50,055 nucleotides of DNA, from the NCBI GenBank assembly GCA_014874415.1, contig JACWAI010000095.1, positions 1 to 50,055 of the forward strand. Direction: 5' to 3'. This document shows positions 24,435 to 33,012 of this stretch, piece after piece. The notes beneath the pieces were generated by a model that searched no databases, had not been told where the DNA came from, and saw only the letters and a list, made by a program, of their open reading frames with translations. Position 1 is the stretch's first letter; every line of letters starts with the position of its first letter. Made by a program: the position numbers and the translations under genes. The stretch is from Nitrososphaerales archaeon (GTDB taxonomy: Archaea; Thermoproteota; Nitrososphaeria; Nitrososphaerales; Gagatemarchaeaceae).

Positions 24435-25463
24435 TCAGTACCTTATCCTCGGGTCCAGGTAGGCGTACAATATGTCAACGACAAGACTCACCACGGCGAC
24501 GAGTATCCCGAAAAAGACGACCGCACCCTGGATGGCGATGTAGTCCCGGTCGGTGATGGCCGTCACGATGTAAGTCCCGAGTCCGTTCCAGGCGAAAGTC
24601 GTCTCGGTAAGTATCGCACCCGCGAGCAGGCCCGCGAACTCCAGCCCCATGATGGTGAGCACCGGTAGAAGCCCGTTCCTGAGGCCGTAATTGTACAGGA
24701 CGGTCCTCTCCTTCAGCCCCCTTGCCCTGGCCGCCGTGACGTACTCCTGGCCGAGGGTCTCGAGCATGTTGCTCCGGGTGATCCTGATGAAGACGGCCGA
24801 AATATACAGCCCGAGCGCGACAGAGGGGAGGATCAGATGGCGCAGGACGTCGACGAACTGGGGCAGGTTCCCCGCCACAAGCGAATCTACGGTGTACAAC
24901 CCTGTCTGGATGTGGAAACCGAGGATCGACCCGCCGAGGGGAGGCACGGTGGAGATCCTCCCGCCGGCGGGGAGCCAGTGGAGGCCGATGGCGAACACTG
25001 CGATCAGGATGAGCCCCGAAAAGAAGACAGGGATCGAGTAGATCACGACCCCGAACGTCCTGATGACGGTGTCCTCCTTCGAGCCGTACTTCCTCGAAGA
25101 CCTCACCCCGAGCACGACCCCGACAAGGACGGCGACGGCCATGGAGCAGATCGTGAGCTCGAGGGTCGCCGGGAAGGCGGAGAGTATCTGTGGCGCGACG
25201 GGCTGCTCGTTTGAAAATGCGATACCCAGGTTCCCCTGGAACAGCCCAGTGAGGTAGTTGAAGTACTGTGTGTACACAGGCAGGTCCAGCCCCAGCGCGT
25301 GCCTTACTTCCGCCAGGGCCGCCGGGTTGACGGTCTTGCCGAAGTGGAGGAGGGCGGGGTCCCCCGGGAGGACCCTGACTATCAGGAAGACGATGGTCGC
25401 GAGGAGCAGTATCATCGGTATTGTTAGAAGAGCGCGTGTGATGATGTAGCTCTTCAGGCTCAT
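24435..25463 (-). CDS. oligopeptide ABC importer 1, permease (OppB/DppB type)
   Basis: A 342-residue permease of the DppB type. It has an N-terminal helix (about residues 10-30), a large outer loop with LGLDLPVYTQYFNYLTGLFQ, and five further helices. The EAA loop is EYVTAARARGLKERTVLYNYGLRN, and the C-terminus ends DILYAYLDPRIRY as in the family. It begins with ATG, 43 nt after the binding-protein gene on the same strand; that gap contains a hairpin and T-run (25466-25503). The gene is probably read through partial termination from the binding-protein promoter. Confidence 0.93.
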   Translation of the reverse strand: MSLKSYIITRALLTIPMILLLATIVFLIVRVLPGDPALLHFGKTVNPAALAEVRHALGLDLPVYTQYFNYLTGLFQGNLGIAFSNEQPVAPQILSAFPATLELTICSMAVAVLVGVVLGVRSSRKYGSKEDTVIRTFGVVIYSIPVFFSGLILIAVFAIGLHWLPAGGRISTVPPLGGSILGFHIQTGLYTVDSLVAGNLPQFVDVLRHLILPSVALGLYISAVFIRITRSNMLETLGQEYVTAARARGLKERTVLYNYGLRNGLLPVLTIMGLEFAGLLAGAILTETTFAWNGLGTYIVTAITDRDYIAIQGAVVFFGILVAVVSLVVDILYAYLDPRIRY

Positions 25464-25465
25464 CT

Positions 25466-25503
25466 AAAAACGCGGGAAGGGAAGAGCTCTCATAAGCCTT
25501 CCC
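25466..25503 (-). terminator. stem-loop between binding-protein and permease genes
   Basis: On the minus strand a 7-bp stem GGGAAGG/CCTTCCC (25497-25503 and 25474-25480) with a 16-nt loop is followed by GCG and TTTTT (25466-25470), ending three bases before the permease ATG. It would stop part of the transcripts after the binding-protein gene and so keep more binding protein than permease, a layout well known from bacterial importers. Confidence 0.5.
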
Positions 25504-25506
25504 TGC

Positions 25507-27267
25507 TTAGCTTGTTGTTTCGTATATTGTTTCTAACCTGAAGATCAGGGTGACGTCCAGGTAGATTCCGTTGACCGTTGTCTTGGCGACTGCACCGCAG
25601 CAGTTGGAACCGCCTTGGTACAGGGGTATGATGGGTACGTCCGTAGCCTGGAGTGACTGGATCTGGCCGTACAAGGTGCCCGCCTGGCTCAGTGGCGCGG
25701 AGAGCGCCTGGTTGAGGAGGCCGTCCATCTGCGAGCTGTTGTAACCGTCGTTCAGCCAGGAAGATGCCGAGGATTGGAAGAATGGGAAAGTGTAGTCGTA
25801 GGGGTCGATGAAGTCTGGGTACCACCCCATTATGAAGACTGCCATGTTGCCTGCTGCCCTGTTGGCGCCCATGGTCGGCCAGTCGACTCCGTGGAGGTTC
25901 ACTGTGATGACCCCGCTAGCCTGCAGGTCCTTCTGCAGGACCTGGGCCTGGTCAGGGCTCTGCGGGTAGTGTCCCGTGGTCTCGTACCATAGGTCCACCA
26001 CGAGCTTGTTGTTGGCGTTGTAGCCTGCCTTGGCGAGCATTTCCCTAGCTAGGGTGTAGTTGGCGTCCGCGCCGAAGGCTGTCTTGAAGGAGTCTATGTG
26101 GGAGAACATACCCACGGGGACGTTGGAATAGAGGGGAGTCGCCGTGCCTGCGAACACAGTGTCAATGAAGTCGGTCCTGTTGATGGCTGCGGCAAGCCCC
26201 TGGCGGACGTAGGGGTTGTTGAACGGAGAGATGCGCTCGTTGATCACGAGATACTGTATGAACGCGCCTGCGCTCGGATACACTTTCAGCCCGGATGTCG
26301 TTTGAAGGCTCTGGATGTCAGTCGTGGTGAACTGCCTGTAGGCCAGGTCCACGTCCCCGGACTTTATGGCTGCGGCAAGCGAAGTCGAGTCGGGGTAGAA
26401 TTTGATTATGATTGTGTGGGTCTTGGGATAACCTGCCGCCGCGTTCCAATAGTTGGGGTTGGCGGTGAGGGTCATCTCGATGTCCTTGGTCCCCTGCCTT
26501 GTCCACTCCGTGAGGGTGTAGGGGCCGAGGCCGTTGGGGTTGCTGGCTGAAGGGTTGCCTGACGTGTAGTTGACGATCCCTGACAGGGAGTTGCACGGGT
26601 TGCAGTGCGGTGCCGGCACCTTCCACGGGTTGATCGGATATGATGCGGCGAAGGTGAGGAGGCTCAGGAATGCAGAAAACGGCGCCTTCAGGTGGAAGAC
26701 GACCGCTGTCGCGTTAGGCGTGTCGATGTGATCGATGATGCCGCTGTAGCCGATGCCGACTATCGCACCCTCCGGGTCCTGTATCTGCATGGCCCTGTCG
26801 AAGCTGTACTTGACCGCGGTTGAGTTGAACGGGTGGCCGTCGTCGAACTTCACGCCGGAGCGGAGGATGAAGGAGTAGGTGAGGCCGTCGCTGCTGACGA
26901 CCCACTTTGTCGCGAGCGCAGGCTGGAGGGCCGAGGGACTCGTGTCCGTTGTCCCTGGCGCGAAGTCGACCAGCGGAGCGCCCAGGTTGTTGATCATGTT
27001 GTCCCCGAAGTAGTCGTAGGCGTCTGCGGGGTCTATGGTCGTCTGCACGGCGTCAGTGGTCCCCATGATTATCGTGCTCTTGTAGGTCGTCGTCGAAGCC
27101 GTCGAAGTTATCGAAGGGGAGGAGGTGGTTGAAGAGGTGGTTGAAGAGGGCCCCGTGGTGGTCGACACATAGTAGACGGCGATGGCGCCCACGATGATGA
27201 TGACTATGACTGCGCCGATTGTAGCTGATCTGGTGATAGCTTTTCTATAACTCGTCTGTACTTCCAA
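25507..27267 (-). CDS. oligopeptide ABC importer 1, substrate-binding protein
   Basis: A 586-residue extracellular solute-binding protein of family 5 (SBP_bac_5). Residues 5-34 form an N-terminal signal-anchor (YRKAITRSATIGAVIVIIIV), then a Ser/Thr-rich linker to about 65 leads to the binding domain. Family features include DPADAYDYFGDNMINNLGAPL near the start of the domain, a stretch DDGHPFNSTAVKYSFDRAM and NPYVRQGLAAAINR. An in-frame TTG at 27327 and ATG at 27303 exist, but a TATA-like CCTTTTATG at 27298-27306 overlaps them. The TTG at 27267, about 33 nt downstream, aligns with the N-terminus of the second importer's binding protein and is preferred. Confidence 0.9.
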   Translation of the reverse strand: MEVQTSYRKAITRSATIGAVIVIIIVGAIAVYYVSTTTGPSSTTSSTTSSPSITSTASTTTYKSTIIMGTTDAVQTTIDPADAYDYFGDNMINNLGAPLVDFAPGTTDTSPSALQPALATKWVVSSDGLTYSFILRSGVKFDDGHPFNSTAVKYSFDRAMQIQDPEGAIVGIGYSGIIDHIDTPNATAVVFHLKAPFSAFLSLLTFAASYPINPWKVPAPHCNPCNSLSGIVNYTSGNPSASNPNGLGPYTLTEWTRQGTKDIEMTLTANPNYWNAAAGYPKTHTIIIKFYPDSTSLAAAIKSGDVDLAYRQFTTTDIQSLQTTSGLKVYPSAGAFIQYLVINERISPFNNPYVRQGLAAAINRTDFIDTVFAGTATPLYSNVPVGMFSHIDSFKTAFGADANYTLAREMLAKAGYNANNKLVVDLWYETTGHYPQSPDQAQVLQKDLQASGVITVNLHGVDWPTMGANRAAGNMAVFIMGWYPDFIDPYDYTFPFFQSSASSWLNDGYNSSQMDGLLNQALSAPLSQAGTLYGQIQSLQATDVPIIPLYQGGSNCCGAVAKTTVNGIYLDVTLIFRLETIYETTS

Positions 27268-27297
27268 GTTCTTTCTCAGCCGTCGGAGACGGCCGAT

Positions 27298-27327
27298 GCT
27301 CATAAAAGGTTTCTTTGTTCTCAACAA
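27298..27327 (-). promoter_or_regulatory. promoter and inverted repeat of importer 1
   Basis: On the minus strand CCTTTTATG is the TATA candidate. About 10 nt upstream of it lies a perfect inverted repeat TTGTT-CTC-AACAA (27315-27327), placed where archaeal activators often bind. The TTGTT half-site also occurs at both promoters of importer 2. Confidence 0.45.
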
Positions 27328-27367
27328 GAGCCTTCGGACATGTGAGCAAGACGCCCCTCAGGGTGAC

Positions 27368-28210
27368 CTAGTACTCTTCGAACCTTCCCGTCTTCCTTGA
27401 CAGGCTTTCGAACCCTGTGAAGAGGAAGTAACCTATGGCCATCACGATGAGGCCGTCCAGGGCCTCCTCCCCCAGCACAGGGAGGAGGGCGGAGAGGGAG
27501 CTACCGGCGATGGCCATCCTGATGGCCTCTGTCCCATAGGTGAGGGGTATAGTCCACGATACTGGCTGCAGCCAGCCTGGAAGGGCCGACACCGGGAAGT
27601 TGACCCCGCTGAGGAGCAGGGTGACGAACAGGAATATGTTCGCTACGATCAGGGCGGTGCGCATGTACAGCCCGACCGCGCTGATCAGGAGCCCGAAGCT
27701 TATCATCGCGACGCTCGTCAGCAGGACCACAACGGCTACCCCGGCGAAGTCGGCGGAGGCGAAGCTGACCCCGAACAGGCCAGCCGCGTAGACCAGCCCC
27801 GCGGCCGCTATCAGGGCGGAGAGGAGCACCTGGAACCAGGCCCGACCTATGAACAGGGCTACCCTGTTGGCCGGGGTCACCATGGTGCTCGGGAGGGTCC
27901 CCTGCCACTTGTCCTGGGACGTTATGTTGGCCACTGCGAAGACGGCAGAGAACGACATGGACTGTATCGCGTTGCCTATCACGATGTACTGCGTCACCGA
28001 AGAGGGGTAGTTCAGATAGATCGAAAGGAAGGCGAAGAACCCTATCTGAGCGATGGGCGTGATGACTATCTGCATCACCCACATCTCCCAGCTGTCCCAG
28101 ATTATCAGCCCCTTCCGTCCGAAGAAGAAGGCGCCCTTGAACACCCTGTACGCCATCCTCAACCTTGAGTTCGCGCTGAGGACGGCGCCGGAAGAGTCAG
28201 TACTCTTCAA
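27368..28210 (-). CDS. ABC-2 type exporter permease (second subunit)
   Basis: A 280-residue membrane subunit of a DrrB/ABC-2 exporter with about six helices, beginning with one around residues 45-65. It is a paralogue of the neighbouring permease: both are 280 residues with this start, and both end in EEY (TGRFEEY and NGTLEEY). The TTG at 28210 overlaps the end of the upstream permease by 14 nt and is chosen on that length match; an ATG (RLRMAYRV) lies further in. A heterodimeric export pore with one shared ATPase is likely. The substrate may be a drug, lipid or polymer and is unknown. Confidence 0.82.
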   Translation of the reverse strand: MKSTDSSGAVLSANSRLRMAYRVFKGAFFFGRKGLIIWDSWEMWVMQIVITPIAQIGFFAFLSIYLNYPSSVTQYIVIGNAIQSMSFSAVFAVANITSQDKWQGTLPSTMVTPANRVALFIGRAWFQVLLSALIAAAGLVYAAGLFGVSFASADFAGVAVVVLLTSVAMISFGLLISAVGLYMRTALIVANIFLFVTLLLSGVNFPVSALPGWLQPVSWTIPLTYGTEAIRMAIAGSSLSALLPVLGEEALDGLIVMAIGYFLFTGFESLSRKTGRFEEY

Positions 28211-29039
28211 GTGTCCCGTTCCTCTTGGCATAGGCTTCGACGCGCTTGAATAGGACGAAGGCGAGCGCAAGGTAAGCCACCGTTTCAACTGCAAGGATGG
28301 CCATGTCAGTCCAGTAGTTCGTGACGAGGCCCACGTACCCAGGCAGGGCCGAGAGCCTGATCGCCTCTATCCCCCAGGTCGGGGCGAGGAGGAAGGCGAA
28401 TGGGAGGGCGGCGAGCGGGAGTATGCTCACGGGGAACATCGTCCCCGTCGCTATGTACACCGGTATCTCCATCGAGTTCGTGATGAACCCCCCCTTGCGG
28501 GAAAGGAGGATGACGGTGCACATGAGGAGCCCGAAGGCGGACAGGGACAGGAAGGTGCTCACCGAGGCGAGGAGGAAGAGCCCCGGGCTGACCAGGCTGA
28601 AGCCCACCTGGAACCAGACGAGCCCTATCGCGAGTATGAAGAGCGCGTTGATGACCCCCTCGAAGGTGTTGAAGAGTACCCTCCCGAGCGCGATCCAAGA
28701 AAGCGGGATGGGCGCGGCAAGCGTGGCCTCCATCGTCCCGTTCCACCTGTCGAACCCTATCGAGTTGGAAGAGCCGTAGATCGTCGTCCCCCACATCCCC
28801 ATGAGCCCAGAACCGAGGACCAGATAGAGGAGGAAAGACCCGGACGCCGCCTGGCCTCCGAACAGGAAGAAAGCCACCAGTGTGAATATGAACGGCGCGA
28901 TTATGCTGGGAATGATCCACTGCGGGTCGGCGAAGAAGAGCTTTGCCGTAAGGACTACGCACGCCTTGATGACCTGGCCCTTGTGTCCGAGGAGACCTTC
29001 GGTCCTCTTTCCTGGGGTGAGGTCGTCCAGAGAGCCCAT
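28197..29039 (-). CDS. ABC-2 type exporter permease (first subunit)
   Basis: A 280-residue ABC-2 permease. Six hydrophobic segments are seen, starting at about residues 40-62 (WIIPSIIAPFIFTLVAFFLF). The motif-like stretch FDRWNGTMEATLAAPIP sits in the loop before helix 3, as in DrrB proteins, where it meets the ATPase. The ATG overlaps the stop of the ATPase gene by one base (TAATG). Its partner permease follows with a 14-nt overlap. Confidence 0.88.
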   Translation of the reverse strand: MGSLDDLTPGKRTEGLLGHKGQVIKACVVLTAKLFFADPQWIIPSIIAPFIFTLVAFFLFGGQAASGSFLLYLVLGSGLMGMWGTTIYGSSNSIGFDRWNGTMEATLAAPIPLSWIALGRVLFNTFEGVINALFILAIGLVWFQVGFSLVSPGLFLLASVSTFLSLSAFGLLMCTVILLSRKGGFITNSMEIPVYIATGTMFPVSILPLAALPFAFLLAPTWGIEAIRLSALPGYVGLVTNYWTDMAILAVETVAYLALAFVLFKRVEAYAKRNGTLEEY

Positions 29040-30028
29040 TACTCTTCCACCAGCCTCAGGTAGGCGTCTTCCAACGTGGGCTCCTTTATGGTCCTGTCTA
29101 TTATCTTGGCGTCGGGAGGGAGTGCCGATACTACCTGGGACAGGAGGTCGGCCCCAAGCGGTGTCTGCACCCTTATGGTCTGCACCTCGGAGTCGAGCTC
29201 GGCCACGACCCGCACGACGTTCGGGAGCTGCTTGAGCCTGTCGACGTAGTCTGCCGTGGCTCCGTAGGTCCTGAGCTCAATCACCGCTATGTCGCGGACC
29301 CCCTTCTTGAGCTCCGCAGGGGTGTCCAGGGCGACGATCTTTCCCTTCGATATGACAGCCACCCTCTGGCAGAGCTCCTCGGCTTCGAACATGTAGTGGG
29401 TCGTCAGAAGGATCGTCTTTCCCTGCTTCTTCATATCCCGGATCATGTTCCGGATGTCCCTCGCTCCGCCGGGGTCGAGGCCGATGGTGGGCTCGTCGAG
29501 GAAGAGCAGCTCCGGGTCGTGGATGAGCGCCTTCGCGATGTGAAGCCTCTGCTTCATCCCCCTTGAATACTTCTCGACCCGCTCGTCCGCCCTGTCCGCC
29601 AGCCCTACTGCTTTCAGAAGCTCCGGGATCCTGCTCCTGGCGACCGTCGGGTCCACCCCGTAGAGGTCCGAGAAGTAGTGGAGGTTGTCCAGGGCAGACA
29701 CCCTGTTGTAGAGCCCCCTCTCCCCGCCGAACACTATGCCTATGCGCCGCCTTATCTCATAGAGGTCCTTCCTCACGTCGAGCCCAAGGATGTACGCCTC
29801 CCCGGCGGTCTGGGTGAGGAGTGTGGTCAGGATCTTGATCGTGGTTGTCTTCCCAGCGCCGTTCGGGCCTATGAGGCCGAAGAGCTCCCCCTTCGTCACC
29901 GTGAAGTCTATGCCGTCCAGGGCCTTGGTGACTTTGGTCACCCCTCCGAAGAAGGAGCGCGTCGTGTACTCGCGGGTCAGCCCTCTTACCTCTACGGCAT
30001 GGTTCGGGTCCGGCCTTGGCGTGCTCAA
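29039..30028 (-). CDS. ABC-2 type exporter ATPase (DrrA type)
   Basis: A 329-residue ATPase. Walker A is GPNGAGKTTT, signature YSRGMKQRL, Walker B LLFLDEPTIGLD and the His switch TTHY; the signature has SRG in place of SGG, common in this group. A C-terminal extension of about 80 residues (from 240) has the DrrA-like fold ending EPTLEDAYLRLVEE. The start is TTG (MSTPRPDPNHAVEVRGL). The gene leads an operon with two permeases and is divergent from a small gene at 30175. No clear TATA box was identified. Confidence 0.9.
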   Translation of the reverse strand: MSTPRPDPNHAVEVRGLTREYTTRSFFGGVTKVTKALDGIDFTVTKGELFGLIGPNGAGKTTTIKILTTLLTQTAGEAYILGLDVRKDLYEIRRRIGIVFGGERGLYNRVSALDNLHYFSDLYGVDPTVARSRIPELLKAVGLADRADERVEKYSRGMKQRLHIAKALIHDPELLFLDEPTIGLDPGGARDIRNMIRDMKKQGKTILLTTHYMFEAEELCQRVAVISKGKIVALDTPAELKKGVRDIAVIELRTYGATADYVDRLKQLPNVVRVVAELDSEVQTIRVQTPLGADLLSQVVSALPPDAKIIDRTIKEPTLEDAYLRLVEE

Positions 30029-30143
30029 GTTTCGATGATGTCTCCTGGGAAAATCGGGGTCCCCACTGGGGTCTCGTTATGAAAGAATTGCGGTCGGAGG
30101 GGTGCCACGGAGGGGGAGGTGGCTGAAAGTGATGGCTCTCCAC

Positions 30144-30152
30144 AGCTTAAAT
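30144..30152 (+). promoter_or_regulatory. TATA-like box of the gene at 30175
   Basis: GCTTAAATG lies about 26 nt before a GTG at 30175, the spacing found at other leaderless genes in this window. It also overlaps an earlier ATG (30151), which is therefore an unlikely start. Confidence 0.5.
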
Positions 30153-30174
30153 GCGGGGGAAGGGGATGAGGACT

Positions 30175-30585
30175 GTGAAAGCTTCCAACACTCTCAGGGA
30201 GCTCACGAAGGCATCCGAAGCCGCCCTCGGGAAGCTTGGTTACCAGTACGGAAGAGGAGGGAGAGAGGGGGTCGTGGAGTTCGTGATTACAAGGCCCTTC
30301 TCCTTCGGCGTGGTGCTGGAGGAGCTTGTCAACCCCTACTCCCACGACAGGCTGCTCGGATTCCTCGCCGCGTCCTCGACTCAAATCAGGACCTACGTCC
30401 ACATCTCCGTCCCCGAGGACGACCCTCAGGGAATCGGGGCCGCCTCCGACTTCGTCAAGGAGATGGTGACGGGCCTAAAGAGGAAGCCATGGAAGGGGCT
30501 CGGCATGGTGAGCGGGAGGACCGCTAAGATACTCTGGGACCGCTGGCTGGAGCCGGGACAACTTAAGCCCGGGGATCTGAGCTAG
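30175..30585 (+). CDS. small protein of unknown function
   Basis: I do not recognise this 136-residue protein. It is basic and mixed alpha/beta, with no signal peptide or membrane segment. A central strand-helix stretch (RPFSFGVVLEELVNPYSHDRLLGFL) and a basic segment GLKRKPWKGLGMVSGRTAK stand out. GTG at 30175 is preferred from the TATA spacing, while ATG at 30166 would add three residues. Its end overlaps by 4 nt the end of the convergent importer-2 ATPase gene. Surrounding genes are transporters, but a direct link is not evident. Confidence 0.65.
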   Translation: MKASNTLRELTKASEAALGKLGYQYGRGGREGVVEFVITRPFSFGVVLEELVNPYSHDRLLGFLAASSTQIRTYVHISVPEDDPQGIGAASDFVKEMVTGLKRKPWKGLGMVSGRTAKILWDRWLEPGQLKPGDLS

Positions 30586-31619
30586 CTCTTCTGATACAGC
30601 GCCAGGGGCTGCAGGTTGAGGTCCTTCGCGTAGAAGCAGGCCGCCTCGTGCCCCGGGGCCTGCACGTCGAGTCCCGGTATCTCGTCCTTGCACTTTTGGG
30701 TCGCGTACTTGCACCTGTCATGGAAGACGCACCCGGACGGCAGGTTCACCACGCCAGGTACGTCCCCGTGCAGAATCTCCCTCTGGTGCCTGATCGCAGG
30801 GTCCGGGACCGGGATGGCCTCCATGAGGGCGTGGGTGTAGGGGTGCATCGGGTTCGAGTAAATGGTCTGGGTGTTGGCCACCTCCATCATCTTCCCGAGG
30901 TACATGACCCCCACTCTATCGCTCATGTGAGCTATGACGCTGAGGTTGTGCGAGATGAAAAGATAGGTGAGGTTGAGGTCCTTCTGCAGTTGCTTTAGGA
31001 GGTTGAGGACCTGCGCCTGGACGGACACGTCGAGGAAGGACGTGGGCTCGTCCAGAATCAGGAACTCGGAGTTGGTCGCCAGCGCCCGGGCCACGGCTAT
31101 CCTTTGCCTCTGCCCGCCGGAGAACTCGTGGGGGAACCTGTACAGGTGGTCTTCGTTGAGCCCCACCAGCTCGATTAGCTTCTTCGCCCGGGCGAAGGCG
31201 TCTGTGGCCGACGGCTTCTCCCCGGAGGCCCTTATCGCCTCTAGGAGGGCGCTCTTGATGGTCTGGCGAGGGTCAAGGGAAGCGTACGGATCCTGGAATA
31301 TGATCTGCATCATCCTCCTGTAGGGCGCCATCTGCTTGCGTTTCAGGTTCGTTATGTCCACGCCGTCCACGAGGACCTGTCCCGAGGTGGGTTCGATTAG
31401 CCTGAGCATGCACCGGCCGATGGTGGTCTTTCCGGAACCCGACTCCCCCACCAGCCCGAAGGTCCCTCCCTTTGGTATCTCGAATGAGACCTCGTTCACC
31501 GCCCTGACATAGCCCACCGTCCTCCCGAAGAGGCCCCCGGTTATGGGGAACCACTTCTTGAGGTTGACGACCTTTATGAAGGGCTGGGCCGTTTTGATCC
31601 CTCCGTGTACAGATGGCAA
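30582..31619 (-). CDS. oligopeptide ABC importer 2, ATPase (OppF/DppF type)
   Basis: A 345-residue ATPase. Walker A GESGSGKTT, signature FSGGQRQRIAVA, Walker B FLILDEPTSFLD and His switch ISHNLSV are intact. The C-terminal oligopeptide domain has CVFHDRCKY and CKDEIPG and a last ACFYAKD. The only start in the frame is TTG at 31619, which overlaps the preceding ATPase gene by 46 nt, the longest overlap in this operon. It is last in the second importer operon. Confidence 0.9.
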   Translation of the reverse strand: MPSVHGGIKTAQPFIKVVNLKKWFPITGGLFGRTVGYVRAVNEVSFEIPKGGTFGLVGESGSGKTTIGRCMLRLIEPTSGQVLVDGVDITNLKRKQMAPYRRMMQIIFQDPYASLDPRQTIKSALLEAIRASGEKPSATDAFARAKKLIELVGLNEDHLYRFPHEFSGGQRQRIAVARALATNSEFLILDEPTSFLDVSVQAQVLNLLKQLQKDLNLTYLFISHNLSVIAHMSDRVGVMYLGKMMEVANTQTIYSNPMHPYTHALMEAIPVPDPAIRHQREILHGDVPGVVNLPSGCVFHDRCKYATQKCKDEIPGLDVQAPGHEAACFYAKDLNLQPLALYQKS

Positions 31620-32758
31620 GCGGTATAATGTCCCTTCTCAACCTCGAGCAGCTCGGGCTTCTTCTGCCTGCAAAGGTCCCAGGCGTAGGGGCACCTGGGA
31701 TTGAACCTGCACGCCGGCGGAGGATAGATCAGGTCGGGCACCGATCCAGGGATCGACTCCAGCATGGTCGGCCGTTCCGTGAGCCTGGGGACAGCCCTCA
31801 GGAGTCCCTGGGTGTAGGGGTGGAGGGGCTTTTGATACAGTCCTCGCGCATCGGAGAACTCGACGACGTCCCCGGCGTACATCACGGCCACCCTGTCGCA
31901 GAGATCCGCGACCACCCCCAGGTCGTGGGTGATTATCATGATGGTCGAGTTGAACTCCTCCCTGAGGATCTTCAGGAGCTCCAGGATCTGCGCCTGAATG
32001 GTGACGTCGAGCGCCGTCGTAATCTCGTCCGCTATCAGCAGGTCCGGGTCCCTTGCGATGGCCATGGCGATCATGACGCGCTGCCTCATCCCCCCCGAAA
32101 GCTCATGAGGGAATTCGGTGATGATCCTCTCGGCGTCAGGGATTCTCATCTTCTTGAGCGCCTCCGCGGCCAGGCTGTCGAGGACGTGCCTCCTGCGTCG
32201 CCTCTTGGGGAGAGGCGGGTTACCCCTCAGCCCCTCGAGCTCTGCGATGCGCGCCCTTATCTTGGCGCTCTGGGCCTCGTCCCTCGCGTCCCGTTCTTCT
32301 TCCTTGAGCCGGCGCAAGTCGTAGTCGAGAGCCGCCTGCGCGAGCCTCTTCTTGTCTATGGTGAAGACCTCCCTGAGCTGCTCCCCGATGGTGAGGACGG
32401 GATTGAGGAAGGTCATCGGGTCCTGGAAGACCATGGCGATCTTGGTGGAGCGGAGGTTCCTGATCTCCTTCTTCGACTTCTTCAGGAGGTCGACCCCCTC
32501 GAAGATTATCTGCCCCGATTTCACCTCCCCGTTTTCCGGGAGGAGCCCGACGATGGTGGCCGCAGTCACCGACTTGCCGCACCCGCTCTCCCCCACGAGG
32601 CCGATCACTTCCCCTTTGTACAGCGTCAGGTTGATGCCGTTCAGAGCCCTGACTTCGCCGGCGTAGGTGTGGAACGAGACACGGACATCCTTCAGCTCGA
32701 GGATCGGCTCCCCTTTCGGCGGGGCCATTTCCTGCTCGCCCACCAATACCTGGCCCAC
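31574..32758 (-). CDS. oligopeptide ABC importer 2, ATPase (OppD/DppD type) with charged insert
   Basis: A 394-residue ATPase, about 60 residues longer than importer 1's equivalent. Walker A GESGCGKSV (about 55-63), signature LSGGMRQRVMIA, Walker B LLIADEITTALD (Glu-Ile in place of the usual Glu-Pro) and His switch ITHDLGV are present. Between the Q-loop and the signature, at about residues 132-190, lies an extra highly charged helical stretch (LRRLKEEERDARDEAQSAKI) ending in a run of arginines. The C-terminal Cys set (CRFNPRCPY, CRQ, ACHLYTEG) is kept. GTG at 32758 or ATG at 32728 may be the start; the ATG has AGGA just before it. The hidden 50-residue membrane peptide gene lies upstream. 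Confidence 0.88.
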   Translation of the reverse strand: MGQVLVGEQEMAPPKGEPILELKDVRVSFHTYAGEVRALNGINLTLYKGEVIGLVGESGCGKSVTAATIVGLLPENGEVKSGQIIFEGVDLLKKSKKEIRNLRSTKIAMVFQDPMTFLNPVLTIGEQLREVFTIDKKRLAQAALDYDLRRLKEEERDARDEAQSAKIRARIAELEGLRGNPPLPKRRRRRHVLDSLAAEALKKMRIPDAERIITEFPHELSGGMRQRVMIAMAIARDPDLLIADEITTALDVTIQAQILELLKILREEFNSTIMIITHDLGVVADLCDRVAVMYAGDVVEFSDARGLYQKPLHPYTQGLLRAVPRLTERPTMLESIPGSVPDLIYPPPACRFNPRCPYAWDLCRQKKPELLEVEKGHYTACHLYTEGSKRPSPS

Positions 32759-32850
32759 CTAGGACATCCCCTTGCCGGAGCAGGGCATGTCAGCCCCCCC
32801 TTCACAGGCTCTATAAGCAGCGCCTAGGAGTGAGGCTGACCCGTCCCAGG

Positions 32851-33003
32851 TCATCTGATTATCACCAACAATACCACCAGCAGGATCACGAACACCACCA
32901 GGGGGAGGAGGATGGTCTCGAAGGCCGCGATGAAGAAGGCTACGTAGTCCCTCCACTCCAGCTCTACCTCGGGCTCCTCCTCTGGGTCGTTCTCTTTCTC
33001 CAT
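32851..33003 (-). CDS. 50-residue single-pass membrane peptide of importer 2
   Basis: A short gene begins 9 nt after the stop of the DppC-type permease and ends about 90 nt before the ATPase gene, on the same strand. The peptide has a very acidic N-terminus (MEKENDPEEEPEVELEWRD) and one long hydrophobic segment from about residue 21 to 49, ending in a single Arg. The segment contains a central LLPLVVFVILLVV stretch. The acidic-outside or acidic-inside choice cannot be settled from sequence. Clean frame, composition and position inside the operon support a real gene. It could be an accessory or regulatory subunit of the transporter, as known for other small membrane peptides. Importer 1 has no such gene in its operon. 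Confidence 0.72.
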   Translation of the reverse strand: MEKENDPEEEPEVELEWRDYVAFFIAAFETILLPLVVFVILLVVLLVIIR

Positions 33004-33012
33004 GGCTGGCAA

